38,656 nt of DNA from an uncultured Prevotella sp. Its GTDB lineage: Bacteria; Bacteroidota; Bacteroidia; Bacteroidales; Bacteroidaceae. Position numbers and translations under genes: made by a program. This document shows positions 30,623 through 38,656 of the stretch, in pieces (the first letter of the stretch is position 1; each line of letters starts with the position of its first letter). The notes under the pieces were generated by a model. The model had not been told where the DNA came from. It saw nothing but the letters and a program-made list of their open reading frames with translations, and ran no database searches. Location: NCBI GenBank assembly GCA_905233425.1, contig CAJOEC010000075.1, positions 1 through 38,656 on the forward strand. The letters are read 5' to 3'.

Positions 30623-31429
30623 ATGAAAAAGACATTTGTTTTGATTATGGCACTCTTCACGCTGGCCGCCAACGCCCAGATAGGCAAGGTGCTGAACGGA
30701 GTGAAAAAACAGGCTGAAGAAGCCATTGACAATGCCGTCACCAAGATTACCGAAGGGGCCAACACGGTGGCCGATGTGGCAGAGCGCGAGATAAGAGACG
30801 TCATCCACGACGAGAACACGCTCACCTACGGCGACCACGTCTACACCATGCAGGGAAACATTGCTGCCGACAAATACCGCAAGAACGGATTCGGCGTGGT
30901 GACATTCACAAACATCCCCTCAGACTATACTGAATTTGAGACCGTCTATACATCCTTCCTCGGAAAGACTGCCTACGGCGCAGCTGCCATGATGCCCATG
31001 GCCATGGAAATCTACGCCCGCGACCGCCAGGTGGGCAGACAATGCATAGAGCTGCTCTGCTACGCCTCAAACGTGAACAGCGTCATTTCAATACTCAGGG
31101 ACAAATTCGGCTCGGCACCCAACGACAGCTATGGCCAGCGCTACCTGCCGGCAGCATCGCTGAAAGGGGCGACACCCGAAAACGGATACATGCCTGAAAG
31201 ACCCTACACAGTGGAGATGCAGGCCAGCGTGAACCAACACCAGGAACTGAAAATCACCGGCAACGGAACCGTCGTATATATATATATTATAGGTGGCGGT
31301 TGGGACACACAGCAACGCTCGGTGGAAATCATAAAGCAGAACGACAACGAACTCTACAAAGTGTTCAACTGCCCCGCCCTCTATGTCGGTTGCAAGCAGA
31401 TTTCCGGCTCATGGGGCGGTTTGAAATAG
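30623..31429 (+). CDS. Secreted protein of unknown function
   Basis: 268 aa. Signal peptide (KKTFVLIMALFTLAANAQ, cleavage after ANA). A helical amphipathic segment (~20-60: VLNGVKKQAEEAIDNAV, TVADVAEREI) is followed by a mixed alpha/beta body with GFGVVTFTNIPSDYTEF, EIYARDRQVGRQCIELL and PYTVEMQASVNQHQELKITG. Near the end VVYIYIIGGGW is encoded over a TATATATATATATA run (31275-31292). No motif I recognise. It lies 7 bp after leuB and 36 bp before the kinase, so the three form a probable operon; it could be an extracytoplasmic partner of the kinase, but that is only from position. Confidence 0.75.
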   Translation: MKKTFVLIMALFTLAANAQIGKVLNGVKKQAEEAIDNAVTKITEGANTVADVAEREIRDVIHDENTLTYGDHVYTMQGNIAADKYRKNGFGVVTFTNIPSDYTEFETVYTSFLGKTAYGAAAMMPMAMEIYARDRQVGRQCIELLCYASNVNSVISILRDKFGSAPNDSYGQRYLPAASLKGATPENGYMPERPYTVEMQASVNQHQELKITGNGTVVYIYIIGGGWDTQQRSVEIIKQNDNELYKVFNCPALYVGCKQISGSWGGLK

Positions 31430-31465
31430 AACAAAGGACTTTTCCCGACATATAATTTGTGAACC

Positions 31466-34375
31466 ATGGACAACAACACACTTGACAAGACAAACGCGAT
31501 GCCAGCAATACAGTCTGCCGGCGACACCAACGATTCAACGATAAGGATGGCCAACGAGCCGACAGACCGCACACTAAGACCCGACGGGTCGGCAATGCCG
31601 GCGGCGGCCCACGACGACAAGCAGACGGCTGTGACAACATTCAGGCTCAAAGGCCAGGAATACCAGCAGGTGAAGCTGTTGAGCGACAACTCAGGCGAGG
31701 CACAGGTGTTCCTCGTCAGCAATGGCAGCAACGAGTTTGTGCTGAAGGTCTATTATCCCAACTTCAACGTCGACAAGAAACTGCTGCAGGTCATACGCTC
31801 TTTCCAGTTTGAGATGATTGTGAAGCTCCTCGACTATGGCAAGACATACGTCGACGGCAAGCGGCGGTACTACGAACTGATGGAGTATCTGCGGGGAGGC
31901 ACCCTGCGCGAACTTAAATTAGACGGCGACCTGAAGCGGTTCCGCCGCATCGCTCTGCAGGGAGCGGCTGCACTGGCCTACTGCCACCGCAACAACGTGC
32001 TCCACAAAGACGTGAAACCCACCAATTTCTTCTTCCGCGATGAGAAGAAGCAAGAACTCGTGCTCGGCGACTTCGGCATTTCGGCCATGCGTGAGAACGA
32101 GGACAAGAATTTCCGCACCACACAGGCACGCACACCCATCTATGCCGCGCCTGAGATGTATTCTGACGTCATCGACGGAGAGGTGGACATAACTGCCGCC
32201 GCCGACTTCTACTCGCTCGGAATGACGCTCTTCGCGCTATGGCTTGGCGAGAAACCCATGGGTTCCAACGAGCGTACCATGATGAAGCAGAAGAACGAGG
32301 GACGGCTGCCAAGACTCAACGAACTGCCCGACAGCGTCAAAACACTCGTACAGGGACTGACGGCCGTGAACCCGCAAAGCCGGTGGGGATATGACGAGGT
32401 GGAACGATGGTTCAAGGGCGAAGAGGTGAAAGTCGACATATCGTCGCCATACCTCAAATACAAGAGCTTCGTCGTCGACCCGGAACACAACCTCGTGGCC
32501 GACAACGTGCACGAGCTAGTGCCACTACTTGTGGCCAACGAGCGACTGGCCGTCAACTACCTCTACAACGGGCAGATTGTGGCATGGCTGGAAAGCTGCG
32601 GCAACACACGCCTGTCGGCAATTGTCAAGGACATCATATCAAACAAATACCCGGCCGACCAGAAAGCCGGTCTGATGGCTGCATGCTACGCCATGGAACC
32701 GACCTTGTGCTACCGCGACATCGACGACATGGAATGCGACGATGTGCACAGCATAGCACTCTCGCTGCTGACACACCAGGGAGAGTATGCCGTGATGCTG
32801 AAGAACCCCAACGACCGACTGTTCCTATGGCTCGAAAGCCATACACGATGCGACGTGAACCGTCTGCGCAGCTATTTCCGCGACATCAGGGGCAAGGAGC
32901 AGGGACGGATAGCGGTGATGAAGCTGGTATATGAGATCGACCCCGACGTACCACTGTTGGCACGCCACCCATCGGCAACGGTGAAACAGATAGTGAACAG
33001 CTACGGACACGAGCAGCTCACCGACGACGAATGGAACGCCGTGTGCGACGGAAGGCTACTCTCGTGGATGTACGGCCACAAGGACATGATGGCGGCAGAG
33101 GCAATGCGCATAATGACACAGGACCAGCAGCCTTCGAAAGCGCTGGCATACAAGGTGCTCTACAACCTCGACCGCGAGGCGGGATTCGACCTCGCAGCCG
33201 CCACGACACCACAGGCTGTGGGGGCTATTCTTGCAAACGAACTCATGAAGGCCGAGCATATTTCCGACAATGAGCTGGAAGAGAAAATGATGGTGTTTAC
33301 CGACCCCAAGGATCGGTTCTACTACTATGCCCAGCTGCACGGATGGACCGACATCATCAGCGAGGCAACACGCTGTCTGGACCTCAAGAGCGAGGAGAAC
33401 CGCGAGCGACTTGGAGCCTACGACCTTCGCACCGCTCTCTACCGTCTGTGCTGCATACTGGGGCACAAGCCTGAATATCTGCTGTCCGACGGCACAATAC
33501 TTAACAACGGGCTCGACATCGACTCGAAGAGCGCAAGCATGGCCAGGAAGGAGATTCGCAACGGAGCCTTCGCACAGTGGCTGTCGGTGTTCTACCACGA
33601 AGACCCCGAACAGGACTTCGCCGAGGAATACAGCTACGAGAAGGCTCTCGAGGCATGGCTCAGGGCTTTGGGCCGTATCGACGAGCAGCAGGAGCATTTC
33701 CGCCGGTTCAAGAAGGCACGCGAGGACACAAGGATGCGCGTAGAGGAGGTGAGCCGCCTGTGGAACAAGGCAAACCGACAGGAGCACACGTGGCAGTACT
33801 TGTTCTACGTCGCCTGTGCTGTCTGGGCAATGCTCGTGTGCACATGCGGACTCGACGACCGCACCGTCCTGTTCGAGCATCCCATGAAGACCGTCATACT
33901 CCCCCTCGGCATCATGACTGGCATTATGGCCGGCGTGAGGGGCTATTTCAAGGGATTCGGCACCACGCTCACCGTCCTGGCAGGACTGGCAGGACTGGCC
34001 ACCGCTGTAATACCCTACTATCTGCTGAAAATCGTCGACGGAAGCGCGCCGCAGATGTTCCACATCGCGGTGCTGGCCATAACGGCTGTCTACATTGCAA
34101 TTAGCTATTTCACCGACATGGCCCGCAACAGGAAGAACGACGCCGAGCAGCTGGCACAGATGCTGAAGCAGGACGACGTGAAATCGTCGCTCATCGAACC
34201 GCTCTACTACACCTTCAAGACCCGCTCGAAGCGCTACAAGGCTTCGCGCTTCAGCCTCCTCGACGAGCTGGCCGACCATGTGAAGTCAATGTCGGGCGAG
34301 TCAGTCATCCACTACATGCTCTGGACGCTCACCGTCGTGGTGATGATCATCGACCTCTGCCTACTAATCAGATAA
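31466..34375 (+). CDS. Hanks-type Ser/Thr protein kinase with long helical and C-terminal membrane region
   Basis: 969 aa. Low-complexity N-terminus (~1-55). Kinase domain ~60-318: Lys of VLKVYY (K94), catalytic loop HKDVKPTNF (D182, K184, N187), DFGIS (D202), APE (228-230), DFYSLGMTLFALWLGEKP. Residue 181 is Lys in place of the Arg of HRD; the key catalytic residues are present. Residues ~325-770 are a mostly helical region of unknown fold. About four membrane helices follow (~775-880, e.g. YLFYVACAVWAMLVC) and one ends the protein (IHYMLWTLTVVVMIIDLCLL). The kinase domain should face the cytoplasm; substrate unknown. Ends 6 bp from convergent azlD. Confidence 0.9.
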   Translation: MDNNTLDKTNAMPAIQSAGDTNDSTIRMANEPTDRTLRPDGSAMPAAAHDDKQTAVTTFRLKGQEYQQVKLLSDNSGEAQVFLVSNGSNEFVLKVYYPNFNVDKKLLQVIRSFQFEMIVKLLDYGKTYVDGKRRYYELMEYLRGGTLRELKLDGDLKRFRRIALQGAAALAYCHRNNVLHKDVKPTNFFFRDEKKQELVLGDFGISAMRENEDKNFRTTQARTPIYAAPEMYSDVIDGEVDITAAADFYSLGMTLFALWLGEKPMGSNERTMMKQKNEGRLPRLNELPDSVKTLVQGLTAVNPQSRWGYDEVERWFKGEEVKVDISSPYLKYKSFVVDPEHNLVADNVHELVPLLVANERLAVNYLYNGQIVAWLESCGNTRLSAIVKDIISNKYPADQKAGLMAACYAMEPTLCYRDIDDMECDDVHSIALSLLTHQGEYAVMLKNPNDRLFLWLESHTRCDVNRLRSYFRDIRGKEQGRIAVMKLVYEIDPDVPLLARHPSATVKQIVNSYGHEQLTDDEWNAVCDGRLLSWMYGHKDMMAAEAMRIMTQDQQPSKALAYKVLYNLDREAGFDLAAATTPQAVGAILANELMKAEHISDNELEEKMMVFTDPKDRFYYYAQLHGWTDIISEATRCLDLKSEENRERLGAYDLRTALYRLCCILGHKPEYLLSDGTILNNGLDIDSKSASMARKEIRNGAFAQWLSVFYHEDPEQDFAEEYSYEKALEAWLRALGRIDEQQEHFRRFKKAREDTRMRVEEVSRLWNKANRQEHTWQYLFYVACAVWAMLVCTCGLDDRTVLFEHPMKTVILPLGIMTGIMAGVRGYFKGFGTTLTVLAGLAGLATAVIPYYLLKIVDGSAPQMFHIAVLAITAVYIAISYFTDMARNRKNDAEQLAQMLKQDDVKSSLIEPLYYTFKTRSKRYKASRFSLLDELADHVKSMSGESVIHYMLWTLTVVVMIIDLCLLIR

Positions 34376-34381
34376 CCGGCC

Positions 34382-34690
34382 CTACAGCAGGCAGTCCATC
34401 AGATAAACGATGGCACAGCAGATGGCAGCCACGGGGAAAAGCCCCATTCCCCGCCAGGCTGCGACGATGCCGACAATAAGGGCTACGGTGCCCGAAATGG
34501 GCGACAGGGTGGTCTCGATCATGCTGGGAAAGGTCATGACGGCCAGCGTGACATAGGGCACATAATAGAGGAAACTGCGCAGGAAGCGGTTGCTGATCTG
34601 GCCTTTGATCAACAGCATCGGCACCACACGAATAAGGTTCGTGGTGACGATGGCCAACAGTATGCAGACGATGATGCTATGCTTGTCCAT
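34382..34690 (-). CDS. azlD: AzlD-family small subunit of branched-chain amino acid exporter
   Basis: 102 aa with about four membrane helices. AzlD features: N-terminal LLAIVTTNLIRVVPMLLIKG, then RFLRSFLYYVPYVTLAVMTFP, and Gly-rich LIVGIVAAWRGMGLFPVAAI. It works with the large AzlC subunit in efflux of branched-chain amino acids or analogues. Its start lies 14 bp inside the end of azlC, so the two are translationally coupled. Confidence 0.9.
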   Translation of the reverse strand: MDKHSIIVCILLAIVTTNLIRVVPMLLIKGQISNRFLRSFLYYVPYVTLAVMTFPSMIETTLSPISGTVALIVGIVAAWRGMGLFPVAAICCAIVYLMDCLL

Positions 34691-35393
34691 GTTCCTCCTC
34701 TATTTTGACAGGTTTCAACAAAGCGACAACCGCCGAAATCACGATGGTCAGGACGATGGTTCGCGTACCGCTGCTCCAACTGCCCACCACAGGAGCCACA
34801 CTACAGGCTCCGCTCAGCACAAAACTGGCAACGACGGCATAGAGCACGTTGCGGTCGCTGCGTGCAGGGGGCATGATGATAGCCAGGAACATGCCATAGA
34901 GCGCGACGCTGAGAGCCGCGACGATGGCCGTGGGCAACATGCCGCCAGCGACGATGCCCGCCGCGCAACCCGAAGCCCAGAACAAGGTGGATACCAGCGC
35001 GGCGGAATAGGTGTAGGCGGGCGGGCAGTAACCTAAACGGGCGATGGAAACGCCGAAAATCTCGTCGGTGACGCAACAGGCCATCAGCACCCGGTGCAGC
35101 CACGACGTGCCAGGCGCAATCTTCTGCGAGAGTGCCGCGCTCATCAGCATATAGCGCAGATTCACCACAAGGCACATAGCCACAATCTCGACGTATGCCG
35201 ACTGGGCGGCGACAAGCGTATAGACACCATACTCGCCGGCCGAGGCACGGGTGAAGAAGCTGCTCACAAACCCCATTGCTGCCGTCAGCCCCGCCTGCTT
35301 CGCGATGATGCCCAGCGAGAATGCAACGGCAAAGTAGCCCAAAGCAATGGGTATGCCGATACGAAAACCTTGAACAATCTCTCTTTGTTGCAT
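34677..35393 (-). CDS. azlC: AzlC-family branched-chain amino acid exporter, large subunit
   Basis: 238 aa. AzlC/YgaZ features: GFRIGIPIALGYFAVAFSLG, AGLTAAMGFVSSFFTRASAGEYG (in two parts), VAMCLVVNLRYMLMSAALSQK, and CVTDEIFGVS. About six to seven membrane helices. The start is MQQREIV (35393), ~20 nt after the promoter; the frame open to 35426 runs through the -7 box. Pairs with azlD. Confidence 0.92.
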   Translation of the reverse strand: MQQREIVQGFRIGIPIALGYFAVAFSLGIIAKQAGLTAAMGFVSSFFTRASAGEYGVYTLVAAQSAYVEIVAMCLVVNLRYMLMSAALSQKIAPGTSWLHRVLMACCVTDEIFGVSIARLGYCPPAYTYSAALVSTLFWASGCAAGIVAGGMLPTAIVAALSVALYGMFLAIIMPPARSDRNVLYAVVASFVLSGACSVAPVVGSWSSGTRTIVLTIVISAVVALLKPVKIEEEHGQA

Positions 35394-35415
35394 AAATGTC
35401 TGCACATTTGGTCTG

Positions 35416-35423
35416 CAAAGGTA
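35416..35423 (-). promoter_or_regulatory. -7 element of azlCD
   Basis: Minus strand TACCTTTG; TTGG at the -33 position (35446-35443), 19 nt away. Lies just beyond the RAYT stop codon. Confidence 0.65.
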
Positions 35424-35439
35424 CACAATATTCTCTAAA

Positions 35440-35988
35440 TTACCAATTCATGATATGCAACTCCTTGCCGATGTTGTCGGCATGACTGATGTCCGCATCA
35501 ACGTTGAGGCGGTCGTATTGCCATCTGAGGGGATTGTTGAAGATGTAATTCACGACATAATCATGCGCTACGGCATTCCTGATGATGACATCATAGAAGC
35601 GCGTCTGCCACAACCGAATGTCGAAACGCGGCCATCGATGCTCCTTCACGCCATGGATATATCCGTGGGTACTCTTGCTCTTGAACCACCGCACAGCCTC
35701 CGTCACGCTCCCCTCACCTTGGTTGGAAAGGAGGAAATGGAAATGGTTGGGCATGACGACATGGGCAACATTCTCCAAACTGGGAAACGCCTGTAGCATC
35801 TGCTGATAGGATTCCTCTACCATCCTGCCCGCATCATTGAGGATAAGATCACCATCATGGACATCGCCGAAGCGACAAACACGCCCCTGCGTGACGATGG
35901 TGATGAAATAGCTGCCCTGAGAAGAGTAGTCGTAGTCCTGTAGCCGCAGACTGTTGTGCCGGGTAGGTAATGATGATTCTGTTTGCAT
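35440..35988 (-). CDS. REP-associated tyrosine transposase (RAYT)
   Basis: 182 aa. N-terminal HNSLRLQDYDYSSQGSYFIT, HUH motif VVMPNHFHFLL, VRWFKSKSTHGYI, LWQTRFYDVIIRN, and the catalytic Tyr region DYVVNYIFNNPLRWQ. This order is that of RAYT (TnpA_REP) proteins, which act on REP palindromes and are usually single-copy and host-maintained. It is a different group from the Y1 transposase at 17592. A 41-bp inverted repeat lies 82 bp upstream (36070-36228). Intact. Confidence 0.88.
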   Translation of the reverse strand: MQTESSLPTRHNSLRLQDYDYSSQGSYFITIVTQGRVCRFGDVHDGDLILNDAGRMVEESYQQMLQAFPSLENVAHVVMPNHFHFLLSNQGEGSVTEAVRWFKSKSTHGYIHGVKEHRWPRFDIRLWQTRFYDVIIRNAVAHDYVVNYIFNNPLRWQYDRLNVDADISHADNIGKELHIMNW

Positions 35989-36038
35989 ATCGATTCGTTT
36001 TCAATTATTGGATAATTGGTATAAGGTCAGACCGCAAA

Positions 36039-36076
36039 TGTATGGGCAAACCGCCAGTGTATGGGCAAACCGCCGG
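36039..36076 (+). repeat. 19-bp direct repeat beside the RAYT inverted repeat
   Basis: TGTATGGGCAAACCGCCAG (36039-36057) and TGTATGGGCAAACCGCCGG (36058-36076), one difference. The second merges into the left arm of the 41-bp inverted repeat. Confidence 0.8.
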
Positions 36077-36228
36077 TGTAGGGGCAGGCCCTGTGCCAGC
36101 CCGATGCCCCGACAGGGGCAATGTCTGCCGCAGTTTGTCCCGAAGTTCTGCCATTTGCTGTATGTATGCCGTGAACGTGCCCCTTGCGGGGCATCGGGCT
36201 GGCACGGGGCCTGCCCCTACACCGGCGG
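36070..36228. repeat. 41-bp inverted repeat (BIME-like) upstream of the RAYT gene
   Basis: Left arm 36070-36110 and right arm 36188-36228 are reverse complements with one mismatch; the centre is 77 nt. Each arm ends in a smaller hairpin (TGCCCCGACAGGGGCA on the left, TGCCCCTTGCGGGGCA on the right). This two-headed arrangement resembles the paired REP elements recognised by RAYTs. Confidence 0.85.
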
Positions 36229-36275
36229 AATACCTGGGGATGTGCAAGAAACAGCCAAACGAATCGCGAAAAGCT

Positions 36276-38336
36276 TTACCACAACGGCAGGCGCTGCTCC
36301 TTTGGCACGAACATCTTGTCGGCGGGCTTAACGCCGAAGGCGTCATACCAGCTGTCGATGTGGGGAAGGGCACCGTTCACGCGCCAGCGGCCGAGGGAGT
36401 GGGGGTCGCTCTTCGTGCGGTTGCGTATCTCCTCGTCGTTGATATTGCCTGCCCACACCCCGGCGTAGGCCATGAAGAACCGCTGCTCGGGCGTGAAGCC
36501 GTCGATGTCGCCAAGGGGCTGGGTCTTCGTGGCGTTCTTGAATGCGGCGAAGGCCACCTGCAGACCGCCGTGGTCGGCCAGGTTCTCACCCAGCGTCAGG
36601 CGACCGTTGCCATATAGCGCCTGCCCGCCGTTCCTGTCGGCAGGGAGCACCTCGATGGCCGAGAAGAAGTCGGCATACTTGTCGGTGCGCTCCTTGAACT
36701 GGGTGCCGTCGCTCTCCTTCCACCAGTCGTGCATGTTGCCGTCCTTGTCGAACTGCCGTCCCTGGTCGTCGAAGCCGTGGGTCATCTCATGGCCTATAAC
36801 CACGCCGATGGCTCCGTAGTTGAAGGCATCGTCGGCCTCCATGTCGAAGAACGGGCGCTGCAGTATTCCTGCGGGGAAGCATATCTCGTTGGTCGTGGGG
36901 TTGTAGTATGCGTTGACAGTCTGTGGGTACATGTGCCAGTCGTCGCGGTCGACGGGTTTTCCTGCGTTGTGCTCCACCTCGTATGCCGTCCAGAAGCGGC
37001 GGCACTCCACGATGTTCTCATAGTAGGACTTGGTGGGGTCGATGTTCATCTTCGTCATGTCGATCCACTTGTCGGGATAGCCCACCTTCACGTAGAACGT
37101 CGACAGTTTCAGCAGGGCGTTCACCTTCGTCGAGTCGCTCATCCAGTCCTGTGCGGCAATGCGCTCGCCCAGTGCTATCTGCAGGTTCTTTATGAGCTGC
37201 TGCATGCGCTCCTTGGCTGCAGCGGGGAAATATTTCCCCACATATATCTTTCCAAGGGCCTGACCCATCTGGCCCTCAAGCTGCAGCGTGGCACGACGCC
37301 ACAGCGGGTGGTCCTCCTTGCGGCCCTGCAACACTTTGCCGAAGAACTCGAAGTTTGTGGTCTGCGTCTTGTCGTCGAGGAAAGCTGCGCACGACATTAT
37401 CTGCCCCCACTCCATGTAGTCGCGGTATTCGGCGGCAGTCATCGTGGCGAGCAGCTGGTCCATGCCGGCGAAGAACTCGGGCTGTCCCACCACCAGCTCC
37501 TGTATGTGTCGCGACTCTATGCCCGTGGCGTTCATCACCTTCTCAAGCTGTATGTGCGGGTAGGCCGTCTCAAACTCCTTCAGCGTCGTCTTGTTGTAGT
37601 TGCGCTGGGGGTCACGCAGTTCGGTGCGCGAGCGGCTCACCTTGGCCAGCTCGGTCTCCAATCGCATGATGTTCTTCATCTTCTTAGCGGCCTGACCCTT
37701 GCTGAAGCCAAAGAGCTGGAACATCGTGACAATGTGCTTCTTATAAGCCTCGCGGATCTTCGTCGTCTCAGGGTCGGTGTCGAGATAGTAGTCCTTCATG
37801 CCGAGCGTCAGGCCACCCTGATGCACCTGCAGGATGTTCTGCGTGGCGTTCTTCTCGTCGGCTCCTATCCCGCTACTCATGAACTCCGAGTCGCCCAAGG
37901 GTGCCAACTGCAACTGGATGCCGAAGAGCTGCTCCTTCGTCTTTGCCTGTTCCATCTGCCTGATTATGTCCATGGCTGGCTTCACGCCCTCGTCGTTGCG
38001 GCGCACGCTGTCCATGGCCAGCTTGTAGAGGTCGCTGAGCTTCTTCTCGGTCGAGCCAGGCGTGTAACTGCCGTGCAACAGTTCGTCGAGGATGCCGTTT
38101 ATGCGCTTGTTGTTCTCCTCGCCCAGCACGTCGAATGAGCCGAAGCGGGCGTAGGCGGCGGGCAGCGGGTTCTTCTGCATCCAGCCGCCACAGGCATACT
38201 GGTAGAAATCGTCGGCGGCACGCACCGAGGTGTCGAGGTTGGTGAGGTCGAGGCCTGAGCCGAGCTGTGCCTGGGCTGAGGCCGAGAGTGACAATGACGT
38301 CAATGTCATGGCTGTGATGATAGTCTTTAGTTTCAT
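36276..38336 (-). CDS. pepO: Secreted M13-family (neprilysin/PepO) zinc endopeptidase
   Basis: 686 aa. Signal peptide (MKLKTIITAMTLTSLSLSASA). N-terminal M13 domain: DDFYQYACGGWMQKNPLP. Catalytic part: NAYYNPTTNEICFPAGILQ, VIGHEMTHGFDDQGRQFD with zinc ligands in HEMTH, GENLADHGGL (third ligand Glu and ExxxD), and the end RVNGALPHIDSWYDAFGV. C-terminal Trp is typical (LPLW). It degrades small peptides in the periplasm or outside. Full length. A promoter box is at 38374-38367. Confidence 0.95.
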   Translation of the reverse strand: MKLKTIITAMTLTSLSLSASAQAQLGSGLDLTNLDTSVRAADDFYQYACGGWMQKNPLPAAYARFGSFDVLGEENNKRINGILDELLHGSYTPGSTEKKLSDLYKLAMDSVRRNDEGVKPAMDIIRQMEQAKTKEQLFGIQLQLAPLGDSEFMSSGIGADEKNATQNILQVHQGGLTLGMKDYYLDTDPETTKIREAYKKHIVTMFQLFGFSKGQAAKKMKNIMRLETELAKVSRSRTELRDPQRNYNKTTLKEFETAYPHIQLEKVMNATGIESRHIQELVVGQPEFFAGMDQLLATMTAAEYRDYMEWGQIMSCAAFLDDKTQTTNFEFFGKVLQGRKEDHPLWRRATLQLEGQMGQALGKIYVGKYFPAAAKERMQQLIKNLQIALGERIAAQDWMSDSTKVNALLKLSTFYVKVGYPDKWIDMTKMNIDPTKSYYENIVECRRFWTAYEVEHNAGKPVDRDDWHMYPQTVNAYYNPTTNEICFPAGILQRPFFDMEADDAFNYGAIGVVIGHEMTHGFDDQGRQFDKDGNMHDWWKESDGTQFKERTDKYADFFSAIEVLPADRNGGQALYGNGRLTLGENLADHGGLQVAFAAFKNATKTQPLGDIDGFTPEQRFFMAYAGVWAGNINDEEIRNRTKSDPHSLGRWRVNGALPHIDSWYDAFGVKPADKMFVPKEQRLPLW

Positions 38337-38366
38337 TGTTATTAAGATTTATGTTACAATTGGCGG

Positions 38367-38374
38367 CAAAGTTA
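38367..38374 (-). promoter_or_regulatory. -7 element of the M13 peptidase gene
   Basis: Minus strand TAACTTTG, ~28 nt before the start; no clear -33 TTTG. Confidence 0.55.
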
Positions 38375-38444
38375 ATAATAATAGTTGTAACGGGAAAACG
38401 TTTTTGGGAACTTTAACGCTTGTCACGAAGCGACCTGGGCTTAA

Positions 38445-38563
38445 AGATTAAACGCATTATAACGAAAAATTCCCTTTTTATGGAAACGAATGTGAATAAT
38501 ATGAATAATTTGTCCCACGAATATTTAGAATTATTATTTAAATTCGTGGACATAATTATAATT
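38445..38563 (+). mobile_element. Second, incomplete copy of the MITE-like element
   Basis: AGATTAAACGCATTATAACG and the following ~100 bp match the left two-thirds of the element at 13795-13958 (GGAAACGAATGTGAATAAT, ATGAATAATTT, ATTCGTGG...AATTATAATT). The right end with its inverted terminus is missing or diverged, and no target duplication is visible. The final ~90 bp of the window (AT-rich) hold nothing else I can identify. Confidence 0.75.
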
Positions 38564-38656
38564 TGATTATCCGCAAAGAAGTGCAATTGACCTTCCATTA
38601 ACATATAATTGCCATGTAATTGAACATTAATTGTACATTAATGCTGCGCACAAAAA

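Noticed and set aside
36729..38138. 469-aa plus-strand frame opposite the M13 peptidase
   Set aside because: Low-complexity Val/Leu/His shadow; the peptidase carries HEMTH and all family motifs.

Overview
The window looks like a chromosomal segment of a Bacteroidetes bacterium, most likely a gut or rumen Prevotella-type organism. Three things point there. Many genes have the Bacteroidetes promoter (TTTG, about 19-20 nt, then TAnnTTTG) and few have a strong Shine-Dalgarno. The xylan genes (GPH-type symporter, GH10, GH43) resemble the xynA/xynB/xynD set known from Prevotella. Housekeeping families such as the long RluA fusion, secreted M13 peptidase, DUF3667, DUF234 ATPase and cydAB are typical of the phylum. 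No rRNA, tRNA or CRISPR array was seen.

Layout: (1) 1-2.9 kb: end of a barrel-like protein, a frameshifted lipoprotein, a small secreted protein, a frameshifted CPBP protease and lgt. (2) 2.9-7.6 kb, accessory island: an Abi_2/HEPN gene with its own promoter and a hairpin leader; a three-gene cassette between two 274-bp direct repeats that copy the abi 3' end; an MqsR-like toxin (frameshifted) with an HTH antitoxin; and a broken HTH gene. (3) 7.6-13.7 kb: DUF3667 membrane protein, FetB-like permease, vWA lipoprotein, small unknown protein, lone nucleotidyltransferase, DUF234 ATPase. (4) 13.7-20.8 kb: a 164-bp MITE-like element with target duplication, 22-bp tandem arrays, then a xylan locus (SGNH hydrolase, GPH symporter, GH10, GH43) interrupted by an IS200/RAYT-type element with mirror-image hairpin arrays. 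(5) 20.8-29.1 kb: zinc dehydrogenase, RluA-type synthase, and a minus-strand run cydA-cydB-double GH43-luxS. (6) 29.1-38.7 kb: leuB, a secreted unknown protein, a 969-aa Hanks-type kinase with membrane helices, azlCD, a second RAYT with a 41-bp inverted repeat, a pepO-type peptidase, and a second copy of the MITE.

How the genes fit together: the xylan block couples extracellular hydrolysis (GH10, possibly the SGNH esterase), uptake by the cation symporter and final cleavage by GH43. cydAB supplies a high-affinity oxidase for nanaerobic growth. leuB and azlCD both concern branched-chain amino acids but are not one operon.

Main surprises: the abi-linked cassette with its duplicated 3' module; the abi leader, which could be an attenuator or a small RNA; a rich set of palindromic and tandem repeats, some entering coding sequence; and five genes each broken in a way that one missing base in a short homopolymer would explain, all of them in small or accessory genes while the large genes are intact.
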